From positions 1-61,249 of the forward strand of contig JBBECA010000089.1 in NCBI GenBank assembly GCA_040882055.1: a DNA stretch of 61,249 bases. The letters are read 5' to 3'. Positions 8,086-16,679 of this stretch are shown piece by piece. Below the pieces are notes generated by a model, which was given only the letters and a program-made list of their open reading frames with translations, had not been told where the DNA came from and made no database searches. This stretch comes from Nitriliruptor sp040882055. Lineage in GTDB: Bacteria; Actinomycetota; Nitriliruptoria; Nitriliruptorales; Nitriliruptoraceae. Position 1 is the first letter of the stretch. Each line of letters opens with the position of its first letter. The translations under genes and the position numbers were made by a program.

Positions 8086-9249
8086 TCAGTACGAGAAGGG
8101 CCACGCCTTCCAGTAGTTCCGGATCCGCAGCCACAGGCCGAACAGGCCGCGTGGCTCGATCACCAGGAAGACCACGATCAGGACACCGAAGAGGATGCCC
8201 TCGAGCTGGTCGACCGAGATGACGCCGCCCTGCGAGCTGCGCGAGATGCCGGGGACGAACTCCGACAGCCACTGCACGAACCGGGGCAACATCTGGATCA
8301 CGACGGCACCGGTGATGGCGCCCGAGATCGTGGCGACGCCCCCGACGAGGATCATGGCCAGGAAGATCACCGACAGGTTCAGGTTGAAGTTCTCCGGCGT
8401 CGGCTGCCCGTAGGTGACCGCCAGCAGCCCGCCGCACACGCCGGCGTAGAACGACGACACCGTGAACGCCAACACCTTCGTCTTGGTGAGCTGCACGCCC
8501 ATGACCTCGGCGGCGATGTCCCGGTCGCGGACCGCGGCGAACGCGCGGCCCATCTTGGACCGGGCGAGGTTCCTGGCCCCGATCGCGAACAGCACCAGCA
8601 TCACCAGGGAGAAGACGTAGTACAGCTGGGACGCGGTCAGATCGATACCGAGCACCGTCTGCGGGGCGTTGAAATCGAAGCCGAACAACACCGGCGCCGC
8701 GGCGCGACGGCCGATACCCGGCCCGCCGGTGAACGAGCGCAGCTCCTTGAACAGGTGCTCGCCGATGAACACCAGGCCGAGGGTGAGGATCGCGAGGTAG
8801 AGCCCGCGGACCCGGGCCGCGAGCGGGGCGACCAGGAACCCGACCAGGGCGGCCACGAGCCCCGCCGCTGGGAGCCAGGCCCACATCTCCAGCCCGAGGC
8901 CACGCAGGCTGCCCGAGGCCGGGGTGCCGACGAACGCGGCGGTGTAGGCCCCGAGCCCGACGAAGAAGGCGTGCCCGAGCGAGACCTGGCCGGCGTAGCC
9001 GGTGACCAGGTTCAGCCCGATCGCCCCGATCGCGAAGATGAACGCGGTCGCCATCAGGCTCGTGATGTCCCGGGACACCAGGAACGGCAGCGCGAGCGCG
9101 AGCAGCAGCAGCAGGCCGACGCCCGAACGCTTGCCCGGCGTGTTCAGCAGCGCCTGGTCGGACGCGTACCTGGTGTAGAGCTCGGGGCGACCACGCCGCA
9201 TGATGCGTCGCTTCACCCCGGCCAGCGGTGTGTCGTTCTGCTCGGTCAC
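8086..9249 (-). CDS. Branched-chain-type ABC transporter permease (LivM-like)
   Basis: A 387-residue integral membrane protein with about nine to ten transmembrane helices and the LivM signature GLNLVTGYAGQVSLGHAFFV near residues 78-97. The cytoplasmic coupling region holds SKMGRAFAAVRDRDIAAEVMG, a hallmark of LivM proteins. It should heterodimerise with the LivH-like permease encoded 27 bases upstream. The GTG start follows a GGAGGG site. The N-terminal ~45 residues before the first helix are longer and more basic than usual. Confidence 0.9.
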   Translation of the reverse strand: MTEQNDTPLAGVKRRIMRRGRPELYTRYASDQALLNTPGKRSGVGLLLLLALALPFLVSRDITSLMATAFIFAIGAIGLNLVTGYAGQVSLGHAFFVGLGAYTAAFVGTPASGSLRGLGLEMWAWLPAAGLVAALVGFLVAPLAARVRGLYLAILTLGLVFIGEHLFKELRSFTGGPGIGRRAAAPVLFGFDFNAPQTVLGIDLTASQLYYVFSLVMLVLFAIGARNLARSKMGRAFAAVRDRDIAAEVMGVQLTKTKVLAFTVSSFYAGVCGGLLAVTYGQPTPENFNLNLSVIFLAMILVGGVATISGAITGAVVIQMLPRFVQWLSEFVPGISRSSQGGVISVDQLEGILFGVLIVVFLVIEPRGLFGLWLRIRNYWKAWPFSY

Positions 9250-9276
9250 GAGGCGACCCTCCGGACGGTGTGACGC

Positions 9277-10170
9277 TCAGACACGGTGCACCTCGGGGGT
9301 GCCGAACAGCCCGTAGGGCCGGACCATCAGCACGACGATCATGATCACGTAGGGCACGACGATGTCGACGTTGGCTCCCACGATCGGGGCGAGGTCGGAC
9401 GCGTAGCCGCGGGTGATGGACTCGGCGACGCCGATGAACAACCCGGCGATGAGCGCCCCGCGGATCGAATCGAGCCCGCCGAGGATGATCACCGGCAGGG
9501 CCTTCAGGGCGACGAACGCCGTGGTGGCCTCGACGCCACCGCCTCCCGCTCCGACCAGGGCGCCCGCGAGGGCCGCCAGCGCCCCGGCCATCGCCCAGGA
9601 GAGGCCGAACATGCGCCCGACGTTGATGCCCTGGGCGAGCGCGACCTCCTGGTCGAGCGAGGTGGCCCGCATCGCCAACCCGACGCGGGAGCGGGCCAGG
9701 AACAGCCCGACCACGCCGAAGGCCACCAGGGTGATGATGATCTTCCACCCGTCGGCGATGTAGACGTTGGCGCCGAGGAGGCTGAACGCGTCACGTCCCC
9801 AGGGGTCGCCCATGAAGATGGGCTGTCGGATCAGCCGTCCGGCGAGGACCAACAGGGCGAAGAACAACCCCACCGTCACCATCGCGGCCGAGAACACCGG
9901 TTGCCCGACCATCGGTCGGAGCGCCACCCGCTCGATCGCGGCCGCGATGAGCGCCATCACGACCATCGCCGCGAGCACGCCGACCCAGAACGGCAGGCCG
10001 TAGCCGCGCACGAACAGCGAGGTGAAGTAGGCACCGATCACCATCAGGGTCGGCTGGGCGAAGTTGACGACGTCGGTGGCCCGGTAGATGACCACGAACC
10101 CCACGGCGAGCAGGGCGTAGACGCTGCCCTGACCGAGCCCACGGAAGATCGGGAAGACGAGCTCCTCCAT
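9277..10170 (-). CDS. Branched-chain-type ABC transporter permease (LivH-like)
   Basis: A 297-residue permease with about eight transmembrane segments. It begins MEELVFPIFRGLGQGSVYAL and contains VVIYRATDVVNFAQPTLMVIG, the standard LivH N-terminal signature; the coupling loop includes GLAMRATSLDQEVALAQGIN. The ATG overlaps the stop of the acyl-CoA synthetase gene by one base (TGATG), so the six genes appear to form one tightly coupled operon. Confidence 0.9.
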   Translation of the reverse strand: MEELVFPIFRGLGQGSVYALLAVGFVVIYRATDVVNFAQPTLMVIGAYFTSLFVRGYGLPFWVGVLAAMVVMALIAAAIERVALRPMVGQPVFSAAMVTVGLFFALLVLAGRLIRQPIFMGDPWGRDAFSLLGANVYIADGWKIIITLVAFGVVGLFLARSRVGLAMRATSLDQEVALAQGINVGRMFGLSWAMAGALAALAGALVGAGGGGVEATTAFVALKALPVIILGGLDSIRGALIAGLFIGVAESITRGYASDLAPIVGANVDIVVPYVIMIVVLMVRPYGLFGTPEVHRV

Positions 10171-12107
10171 CAGGCGGAGACCTCCTCGGCTCGCGCCGCA
10201 GTGTGGACGGTCGTCTGGTCACCGCCGGGGTGTTCGGTGCGGTTCTCGTACATGTCGTCGACCAGCGGCGAGAACGCCTCGATCAGCGACGAGCGCTTGA
10301 CCTTCTGGGTCGCGGTGAGCTCACCGTCCTCGTGGTCGAGCTCCTTGGTGAGCATGCGGAACTTGCGCACGTTCTCGACCCGGGCGAACTTGTCGTTGGT
10401 CTCGGCCACCGCCTGGCGCACCAGCTCGAGCACCTCCTCGCGCTCGGACAGGTCGCGGTAGGTGGTGTAGGCGATGCGCTTGCGTTGCGCCCAGTCCCCC
10501 ACCGTGTCGAGCTCGATCCCGATCAGCGCCGTCAGGTAGGGCTTCTGGTCGCCGATGACGACCGCCTCCTTGATGTACGGCGAGGTCTTGAGCGAGTTCT
10601 CGATCTCGGACGGCGAGATGTTCTTGCCACCCGCGGTGATGATGATGTCCTTGATGCGGTCGACGATCTTGACGTGGGTGCCATCGACCCACTCGCCGAC
10701 GTCGCCGGTGTGCAGCCACCCGTCGGCGTCGACGGTCTCGGCGGTCTTGTCCGGCTTGTTCCAGTACCCGGCGAAGACACCCGGGTGGCGGGTGAGGATC
10801 TCGCCGGTCTCCTCGTCGATCTTGAAGTCGATCCCCGTCTGCGGTTCACCGACGGTGCCGAGCTTGACCCGGCCGGGACGGTTGACGGTGGCGACGGCGG
10901 CGTTCTCGGTCATCCCGTAGACCTCGTTGATGATCACGCCGATACCGAAGAAGAACTTCAGCACCTCGGGCGCGATCGGTGCGGCACCGGACCCGGCGGC
11001 CCGGACCTTGCGGAGCCCGATCCGGTCCCGGAGGGCCCGGAACACCAGCGGGTAGCCGAGGGCGTAGAGGAACCGGCTGCGGGCGGTGTGGTTGCCGTCG
11101 TTGGCGACGAGGTCGTCGCCGATGGTCTCGGCGAGCTTCATCACCAGCCCGAAGACCGTCCGCTTGAGACGCGACGCGGACGCCATCTTGATCATCACAC
11201 CGGCGTAGAGCTTCTCCCAGATCCGCGGCACGGCGAAGAAGAGGGTCGGCTGGACCTCCTTGAGGTTGGCCTGGACCACCTCGATCGACTCCGCGAAGTG
11301 GGTCAGCACGCCGGCCTCGGCGTTGACCCACTCCGTCGCCGCGCGCTCGGCGACGTGGCACAGCGGCAGGTAGGACAGCGCGACGTCGGCCTCGGAGGCG
11401 GGCGGGTTGTAGAAGCCGCCGTCGGTGACGAGGATCGAGATGGCGAACTCGACGTTGCGCACCGTCAGCATCGCGCCCTTCGGCGGGCCGGTGGTCCCCG
11501 AGGTGTAGATGAGGGTGACCACGTCGTCCTCGGTGGCCTCCTGCGCGCACCGGTCGAGCAGGGTCGGGTCGCTGTCGCGGTGGGCGCGACCGCGGTCGAG
11601 GAAGTCCTCCCAGCTCATCAGCTTGGGGTGGACGTAGTCGCGGACCCCTCGGGGTTCGAGGTAGACGATCCACTCGAGATCGGGACAGTCCGGTTCGACC
11701 TCGAGGGCCTTGTCGACCTGCTCCTGGTCCTCGGCGATCAGCACGCGCGACCCCGAGTCCTGCAGCAGGTAGCGCACCTCGGTCGCGGGGTTGGTGGGGT
11801 ACAGCCCCATCGTGATCGCGCGGATCGCGACGGTGGCCACGTCGCTGTAGAGCCACTCCGGCCGGTTCTCGGAGTGGATGGCGACACGGTCACCCGCGGT
11901 GATCCCGAGCGAGGCGAGGGCGTGGGCGACGAGGACGGTCTGGTCCCAGTACTCCGCCCAGGTGATGTCCTGCCACAGCCCGAACCGCTTCTCACGCAAC
12001 GCCACGGTGTCGGGCAACGTCTCGGCCCGACGCTTGATGCGCTGCGGCACGGACGAGATGGCACGAGCCGAGGCCGACGCATCGGTGTGTTCCATGGTGG
12101 CACTCAC
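10170..12107 (-). CDS. Long-chain fatty acid-CoA ligase (FadD15/FACL type)
   Basis: A 645-residue ANL-superfamily adenylating enzyme that activates a carboxylic acid to its CoA thioester with ATP. Motifs include the P-loop YTSGTTGPPKGAMLT, YGMTENAAVATVNRPG, and DGWLHTGDVGEW followed by VDRIKDIIITAGGKNISPSE (hinge and catalytic Lys region). The ~640 residues and absence of an acyl carrier domain fit long-chain ligases. It lies between the ATPase and permease genes of a liv-type operon, overlapping livG by four bases (GTGA) with GGAGG upstream of the GTG. This placement suggests the imported substrate is a carboxylic acid activated on entry. Confidence 0.9.
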   Translation of the reverse strand: MSATMEHTDASASARAISSVPQRIKRRAETLPDTVALREKRFGLWQDITWAEYWDQTVLVAHALASLGITAGDRVAIHSENRPEWLYSDVATVAIRAITMGLYPTNPATEVRYLLQDSGSRVLIAEDQEQVDKALEVEPDCPDLEWIVYLEPRGVRDYVHPKLMSWEDFLDRGRAHRDSDPTLLDRCAQEATEDDVVTLIYTSGTTGPPKGAMLTVRNVEFAISILVTDGGFYNPPASEADVALSYLPLCHVAERAATEWVNAEAGVLTHFAESIEVVQANLKEVQPTLFFAVPRIWEKLYAGVMIKMASASRLKRTVFGLVMKLAETIGDDLVANDGNHTARSRFLYALGYPLVFRALRDRIGLRKVRAAGSGAAPIAPEVLKFFFGIGVIINEVYGMTENAAVATVNRPGRVKLGTVGEPQTGIDFKIDEETGEILTRHPGVFAGYWNKPDKTAETVDADGWLHTGDVGEWVDGTHVKIVDRIKDIIITAGGKNISPSEIENSLKTSPYIKEAVVIGDQKPYLTALIGIELDTVGDWAQRKRIAYTTYRDLSEREEVLELVRQAVAETNDKFARVENVRKFRMLTKELDHEDGELTATQKVKRSSLIEAFSPLVDDMYENRTEHPGGDQTTVHTAARAEEVSA

Positions 12108-12976
12108 GAGTGCACCTCCGTGTTCGGGTCGGTGGCCGCGTCACCGACCACCTCGTGGTCCTCGCCGAGGTAGGCACGGATGACGTCCGGGTGACGCTGG
12201 ACCTCGGCTGGGCTCCCGAGCGCGATCGGCTTGCCGAAGTCGACCACGAGCACCCGGTCGGCGAGGTCCATGACCAGGCCCATGTCGTGTTCGACCATGA
12301 TCATCGACAGCCCGAGCTCGGCCCGGATGTCGAGGATGAAGCGCGCCATGTCCTCGGTCTCCTCGACGTTCATGCCGGCGACCGGCTCGTCGAGGAGCAG
12401 GAGCTTGGGTTCCATACAGAGCGCGCGCCCGAGTTCGACGCGCTTCTTGATGCCGTACGGCAGCATCCCGACCGGGAACTTGCGGAACGCCTCGATCTCG
12501 AGGAAGTCGATGACGTCCTCGACGATACGACGGTTCTCGAGCTCGACCTGCTTGGCCTTGCCGACGTAGAAGAACCCGGCGAACGAGCCGTAGTCGAGGT
12601 GCTGGTGGCGGCCGAGCATCAGGTTGTCGAGCACCGTCAGGTTGTCGAACAGCTCGATGTTCTGGAACATCCTGGCGACACCGGACTTGGCCACGTCGTC
12701 GGGCTTGCGGTCGAGCAGGGAATCGCCGAGGAACTCGACCTTGCCCTCCTGCGGCCGGTAGACGCTCGAGATGCAGTTGAAGATCGAGGTCTTGCCGGCG
12801 CCGTTCGGGCCGATGATGGCGAACAGCTCGCCGGCGCGGACGTCGAAGCTGACCCCGTCGACGGCCCGGGTGCCGCCGAAGCGCAGCTCGAGACCCTCGA
12901 TGGTCAGGATGGGCTCGCCAGCGGGCACGTCGACCGCGGTCGAGGTGAGCGCCTCCGAGAGCGTGCGGATGGTCAC
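12104..12976 (-). CDS. Branched-chain-type ABC transporter ATPase (LivG-like)
   Basis: A 290-residue ATPase with Walker A GPNGAGKTS, a signature region LPYGIKKRVELGRALC (LivG proteins carry LPYG rather than LSGG), Walker B LLLLDEPVAGMN and the switch histidine in MIMVEHDMGLVMDLADRV. I chose the GTG at 12974-12976 (VTIRTLSEAL), preceded by AGAGGAT; about 29 open codons further upstream look non-coding and overlap livF. The first 19 residues before the nucleotide-binding domain are an unremarkable extension. It follows livF by 22 bases. Confidence 0.9.
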   Translation of the reverse strand: MTIRTLSEALTSTAVDVPAGEPILTIEGLELRFGGTRAVDGVSFDVRAGELFAIIGPNGAGKTSIFNCISSVYRPQEGKVEFLGDSLLDRKPDDVAKSGVARMFQNIELFDNLTVLDNLMLGRHQHLDYGSFAGFFYVGKAKQVELENRRIVEDVIDFLEIEAFRKFPVGMLPYGIKKRVELGRALCMEPKLLLLDEPVAGMNVEETEDMARFILDIRAELGLSMIMVEHDMGLVMDLADRVLVVDFGKPIALGSPAEVQRHPDVIRAYLGEDHEVVGDAATDPNTEVHS

Positions 12977-12998
12977 GTCGTGGATCCTCTCGGTGGTC

Positions 12999-13781
12999 TC
13001 AGGACAGCCAGCGCTTGCGGCGCTTGTAGTGCTTGACGTCACGGAAGCTGCCCGCGTCCTCACGGAGGCCGAGGTAGAACTCCTTGACGTCGTCGTCCTC
13101 GCGGAGAACCTTGGCTTCCTTGTCCATCACGATCTTGCCGGTCTCCATCACGTAGCCGTGGGAGGCGATCGACAGCGCCATGTTGGCGTTCTGCTCGACG
13201 AGCAGGATCGAGGTGCCCTGCTCGTTGATCTGGACGATGAGGTCGCGGATCTGCGCGACGATCAGGGGCGCGAGGCCGAGCGAGGGTTCGTCGAGCAGGA
13301 GGTAGCGCGGTTCGGCCATCAGCGCGCGACCGAAGGCCAGCATCTGCTGCTCCCCACCGGAGAGGTACCCGGCGACCTGCTTGCGCCGTTCGGCGAGCAC
13401 CGGGAAGAGGCCGTAGACGCGGTCGAGGTTGTCGGCCACCCGCCCGCGGTCCCCGGAGTGACCACCGACGCGCAGGTTCTCCTCGACGGAGAACTCCTTG
13501 AACACGCGGCGGCCCTCCATCACCTGCGAGATCCCCGTGCCGACGACCCCGGGGGCGTCGAGGGTGTGGATCGGCTCACCGTCGAGGGTGATGGTCCCCT
13601 TGGTGATGTCGCCGCGGTGGATGTCGAGCAGCCCGGTGATAGCGCGCAGGACCGTGGTCTTGCCGGCCCCGTTGGGGCCGAGCAGCGCGACGATCGAGCC
13701 CTCCGGCACCTGGATGGAGATGCCCTTGAGCACGAGGATCACGTCCTCGTACACGACCTCGAGGTTCTGGATGGCGAGCAC
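12999..13781 (-). CDS. Branched-chain-type ABC transporter ATPase (LivF-like)
   Basis: A 260-residue ATPase with Walker A LLGPNGAGKTTVLRAI, signature YLSGGEQQMLAFGRAL, Walker B LLLDEPSLGLAP and LLVEQNANMALSIASHGYVM, the LivF hallmark. The C-terminus carries an extra basic tail (HYKRRKRWLS) after an acidic DDDVKEFYLGL. I chose the GTG at 13779-13781 (VLAIQNLEVVY), spaced correctly from GGGAGAAGG; a GTG four codons upstream has its purines only one base away. This is the first gene of the six-gene operon, divergent from the PucR-type regulator. Confidence 0.9.
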   Translation of the reverse strand: MLAIQNLEVVYEDVILVLKGISIQVPEGSIVALLGPNGAGKTTVLRAITGLLDIHRGDITKGTITLDGEPIHTLDAPGVVGTGISQVMEGRRVFKEFSVEENLRVGGHSGDRGRVADNLDRVYGLFPVLAERRKQVAGYLSGGEQQMLAFGRALMAEPRYLLLDEPSLGLAPLIVAQIRDLIVQINEQGTSILLVEQNANMALSIASHGYVMETGKIVMDKEAKVLREDDDVKEFYLGLREDAGSFRDVKHYKRRKRWLS

Positions 13782-13855
13782 GCCTTCTCCCACGCTCCCG
13801 AACCACGCGCGAACACCGACGCCGCACCGAGCCGCGGTGCGGGGTCCGAGTTCCC

Positions 13856-13872
13856 TTCGTGGTTCCCACGAA
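13856..13872. promoter_or_regulatory. Inverted repeat in the liv/pucR divergent region
   Basis: TTCGTGG-TTC-CCACGAA is a perfect 7-bp inverted repeat with a three-base spacer, 75 bases upstream of the livF start. Its position between the transporter operon and a divergent PucR-type regulator makes it a candidate operator. No experimental or comparative support is available here. Confidence 0.35.
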
Positions 13873-14041
13873 CTTCACTCCCGGGTGCGGATGGGTACCC
13901 GGCGGTGACGCGGATGTCAACGAGGGCCCTGACAGCGCCCACCTGGCGCTGTGGCGCGTCACCGCGCGACCTCGTAGCATCCCCGACCATCGTCCGGTGT
14001 CCTTCGTGTGAACCACAAGGCTCCCGGTCGCGCACGACGCT

Positions 14042-14060
14042 CGGGAGCGCGTCGCTCCCG
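14042..14060. promoter_or_regulatory. Inverted repeat just upstream of the regulator gene
   Basis: CGGGAGCG-CGT-CGCTCCCG has perfect 8-bp arms ending 17 bases before the ATG at 14078. Flanking GACGC and GCGTC extend the pairing with one bulge. It could be an autoregulatory operator or an mRNA hairpin close to the ribosome site. Confidence 0.35.
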
Positions 14061-14077
14061 CGTCGCAGGAGGTGGGC

Positions 14078-15328
14078 ATGACGCCAACCGATGGTGGGGT
14101 GCGTGGTGACCCTCGCGTCGGCGCCACCACCGACCTGCCCCGCGACCTCGAGGCGCCGGTCGCGGACCCCTGGCGGGCGGTCGCGGTCCCCACCGGGTGG
14201 CGCGAGGTGGCACGGATCGCGCGCCGGGTCTCGCGCGACCTCGAGCCCCTGACCGAACGCATCGTCAGCTGCATCCAGGCCGAGATCCCCGCCTACGTCC
14301 CCGGGGCCGTCCCGCGCGCCGACGTGGAGGGTTCGGTGGTGCGGAACGTCGAGATGATCCTCGTCGGGGTGGCCGAACGCCGCCGCCCCACCGACGACGA
14401 GCTCATCATCCGCCGCGAGCTCGGGGTCCGACGGGCGCTGCAGGGCCTGCCCGTCGACGCGCTCATCCAGGCCTACCACGTCGGCTACCGCGAGCTGTGG
14501 CTGGCGCTCGTCCGCGCCCTCCCGGAGGGGGACGCGCGCGCCACCACCCAGCTGCTCGAGGCCGCCACCGTCGTCTGGAGCTGGGTCCACGACGTGACCG
14601 ACGCGATCGCGACCGCTCACGCCCAGACCACCCGTCGGCTCGAGGCGCGCGTGATCGGCGCCCGGCAGCGCTTCGTCGAGCTGCTCGTCGCCGGCGACCT
14701 CGACGACGTCGAGGCCGGCCGGCTCGGCCGCTCCCTCGGGTTCGACCCCGGCGAGGCGTTCCGGGTCACGGTCCTGCGCGGCGCCGCGGACGACCACGAT
14801 GCGGTCGAGCTCCAGCGGCGGATCGAGGACCTCGCCGGTCAGCACGCGGCCGTCGCCCGCGGCCACCTCGTGGTGGTGGTCTCGCAGGGCGGCGACCCGG
14901 CTGCGGTGCTCGCCACCGCCCGGGGTGTGGTGCCGCAGGCGACGTCGGCCACCGGGTACGAACGGGTCGGCCTCCGGGGCGCCCGCGCCAGCCTCGTCGA
15001 CGCCGAGCTCACCCTCGAGGTGACCGAGGAGGCCGCGGACGGCACGTTCGCCGACGCCTGGCTGTGGGCGACGCTCAGCGGTTCGCAGGAACGGTTGCGC
15101 GGGCTGCTCGCCCACGGGGTCGAGATCGCGACCAAGCACCCCCACCTCGCCGAGGCGGTCCGCGCCTTCGGTGAGCACGGCTTCTCGGTGTCCGAAGCGG
15201 CACGCCGGCTCGAGGTGCACGCCAACACCGTCGGGTACCGCCTGGACCGGTGGGTGGAGCTGACCGGGTGGGACCCGCGCACCTTCCCGGGCCTCGTGCG
15301 TTCGCTGGCCGCGATCCGCTCCCTCTGA
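14078..15328 (+). CDS. PucR/CdaR-family transcriptional regulator
   Basis: A 416-residue regulator. The N-terminal half (residues ~40-180) is helical and resembles the RsbT-co-antagonist/RsbR-like domain often fused in this family. A middle GGDEF-like remnant domain (about residues 190-320) follows, and the C-terminus is the PucR-type helix-turn-helix: EAVRAFGEHGFSVSEAARRL and VHANTVGYRLDRWVELTGWD. I chose the ATG at 14078 because GGAGG lies six bases upstream; a GTG two codons earlier overlaps that site. Divergent from the liv-type operon, it is the likely local regulator, perhaps responding to the imported acid or its CoA ester. Confidence 0.85.
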   Translation: MTPTDGGVRGDPRVGATTDLPRDLEAPVADPWRAVAVPTGWREVARIARRVSRDLEPLTERIVSCIQAEIPAYVPGAVPRADVEGSVVRNVEMILVGVAERRRPTDDELIIRRELGVRRALQGLPVDALIQAYHVGYRELWLALVRALPEGDARATTQLLEAATVVWSWVHDVTDAIATAHAQTTRRLEARVIGARQRFVELLVAGDLDDVEAGRLGRSLGFDPGEAFRVTVLRGAADDHDAVELQRRIEDLAGQHAAVARGHLVVVVSQGGDPAAVLATARGVVPQATSATGYERVGLRGARASLVDAELTLEVTEEAADGTFADAWLWATLSGSQERLRGLLAHGVEIATKHPHLAEAVRAFGEHGFSVSEAARRLEVHANTVGYRLDRWVELTGWDPRTFPGLVRSLAAIRSL

Positions 15329-15368
15329 CCCCTCCAGACTCGCCGCGCGCGACGACCCTGGAGGGGTC
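15327..15368. terminator. Hairpin between the convergent regulator and manA genes
   Basis: GACCCCTCCA at 15327-15336 pairs with TGGAGGGGTC at 15359-15368 around a 22-base GC-rich loop. The left arm begins on the regulator stop codon. It could terminate the regulator transcript and help insulate the convergent manA gene. There is no T-tract. Confidence 0.5.
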
Positions 15369-15409
15369 GTGAAGCGACCACCCGGGGCACCACCCCCACC
15401 TCGCTTCAC
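15369..15409 (+). repeat. Hairpin element with GTGAAGCGA/TCGCTTCAC arms, single copy
   Basis: GTGAAGCGA (15369-15377) and TCGCTTCAC (15401-15409) form a perfect 9-bp inverted repeat around a 23-base C-rich core ending CCCCCAC. The same arms, C-rich core and trailing AAC occur three times in tandem at 25768-25931 on the opposite strand. The copy lies in the convergent gap between the PucR-type gene and manA, directly after the preceding hairpin. It is probably a dispersed intergenic repeat with terminator-like folding. Confidence 0.7.
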
Positions 15410-15430
15410 AACCTCGGCGTGGCGGCGTAC

Positions 15431-16648
15431 TCAGCCGATGGTGGTGCGGAAGAGCTGCCCGGCGCCGGCGACGCGCAGGTCCCCACCGGCTGCGGCCGCC
15501 ACGAACGCCGCGCCACCCGGCGGGACGGTGACCTCAGCCTGACCGCCGACACGGACCGCCACCTCGCGACCGACGGCGATCAGGACCTCGGGCCCGCCGC
15601 GGGCGCGGTCGAGGGTCACCTCGCCGGCGTCGTCGAGGTCGACGCGTTCGAGCCGGAAGAACGGAGTCGGTGCCGGCAGCACGGTGACCGGCCCGACCCC
15701 CTCGGGCACGACCACCGGTGGCGGCAGGACGCGCGCATCGACGGTCCGCAGCAGTTCATCGACGTCGACGTGCTTGACGGTCAACCCGCCCCGGATCACG
15801 TTGTCGGAGCTGGCCATCACCTCGACACCCGCACCCTCGAGGTAGGCGTGCAGGTTGCCGCCGGGCAGGTGGAGCGCTTCGCCGGGGGCGAGCTCGACGA
15901 GCCGGAGGAGCAGGGCGACGCGGACCCCGCCGTCACCCGGGTAGCGGTCGAGCAGCCGCGTCAGCCAGCGCGCCTCGGCGGCGAACTCGCCACCCCCGGC
16001 GGCTAACCGGTCGGCCGCTGCGGCGAGCGCCGCGTCGTCCGCATCGGCCCACCCGTGGTCGTGCAGCGCGAGCTCGAGCAGGTCGGGGAAGGCGTCCTCG
16101 CCGCGGTCAGCGAGCAGCGCGCGGGTCCCGGCGAGCGACGTGACGTCGAGCTCGTCGAGCAGCGCGATGGTCGCATCGGGTTCCCGGAAGCCACAGAGGG
16201 CGCTGACGGGCGTGAGGGCGTGCAGCAGCTCGGGCTTCGACCAGGCGTCGCGGTACAGGCGGGTGGGTGCGGCGCGGTCGATCCCCGCGGCCTCCTCACG
16301 CGCGAACCCCTGCTCGGCCTGTTCCAGCGACGGGTGGGCCTGCAGCGACAGCGGCTGGTCCGCGGCGAGCAACTTGACCAGGAACGGCAGGCGACCGTCG
16401 AACCGCTCCGCCACGTCGGGGCCGAGCGTCGTCACCGGATCGGCGTCGATCAGCTCGAGCAGCGACGTGGCCCCGTCGACCGGCTCGAGCAGCCGAGCAG
16501 GCGCGGACGGGTGCGCGCCGAACCACAGCTCCGCCTCGGGCCCCGGCGACGGCGTCGGTCGCCCGCGGAGCTCGGCCAGGACGGTGCGTGACCCCCACGC
16601 GTAGTCCCGGACGACGGGGTCGAGCGGGTGCAGCGGCGAGGTGGGCAC
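15431..16648 (-). CDS. manA: Mannose-6-phosphate isomerase, class I
   Basis: A 405-residue zinc enzyme interconverting fructose-6-P and mannose-6-P, the entry to GDP-mannose for glycans. The N-terminus has VVRDYAWGSRTVLAEL. The metal and active-site segments include SLQAHPSLEQAEQGF, KPELLHALTPVSALCGF, and LHLPGGNLHAYLEGAGVEVM with MASSDNVIRGGLTVKH. I chose the GTG at 16646-16648; upstream codons overlap the flank of the protease gene and look non-coding. Its neighbour 31 bases upstream on the same strand is the M48 protease gene. Confidence 0.92.
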   Translation of the reverse strand: MPTSPLHPLDPVVRDYAWGSRTVLAELRGRPTPSPGPEAELWFGAHPSAPARLLEPVDGATSLLELIDADPVTTLGPDVAERFDGRLPFLVKLLAADQPLSLQAHPSLEQAEQGFAREEAAGIDRAAPTRLYRDAWSKPELLHALTPVSALCGFREPDATIALLDELDVTSLAGTRALLADRGEDAFPDLLELALHDHGWADADDAALAAAADRLAAGGGEFAAEARWLTRLLDRYPGDGGVRVALLLRLVELAPGEALHLPGGNLHAYLEGAGVEVMASSDNVIRGGLTVKHVDVDELLRTVDARVLPPPVVVPEGVGPVTVLPAPTPFFRLERVDLDDAGEVTLDRARGGPEVLIAVGREVAVRVGGQAEVTVPPGGAAFVAAAAGGDLRVAGAGQLFRTTIG

Positions 16649-16679
16649 GCGGTGGTGGCTCCGACGAGGTGGCGCGACG

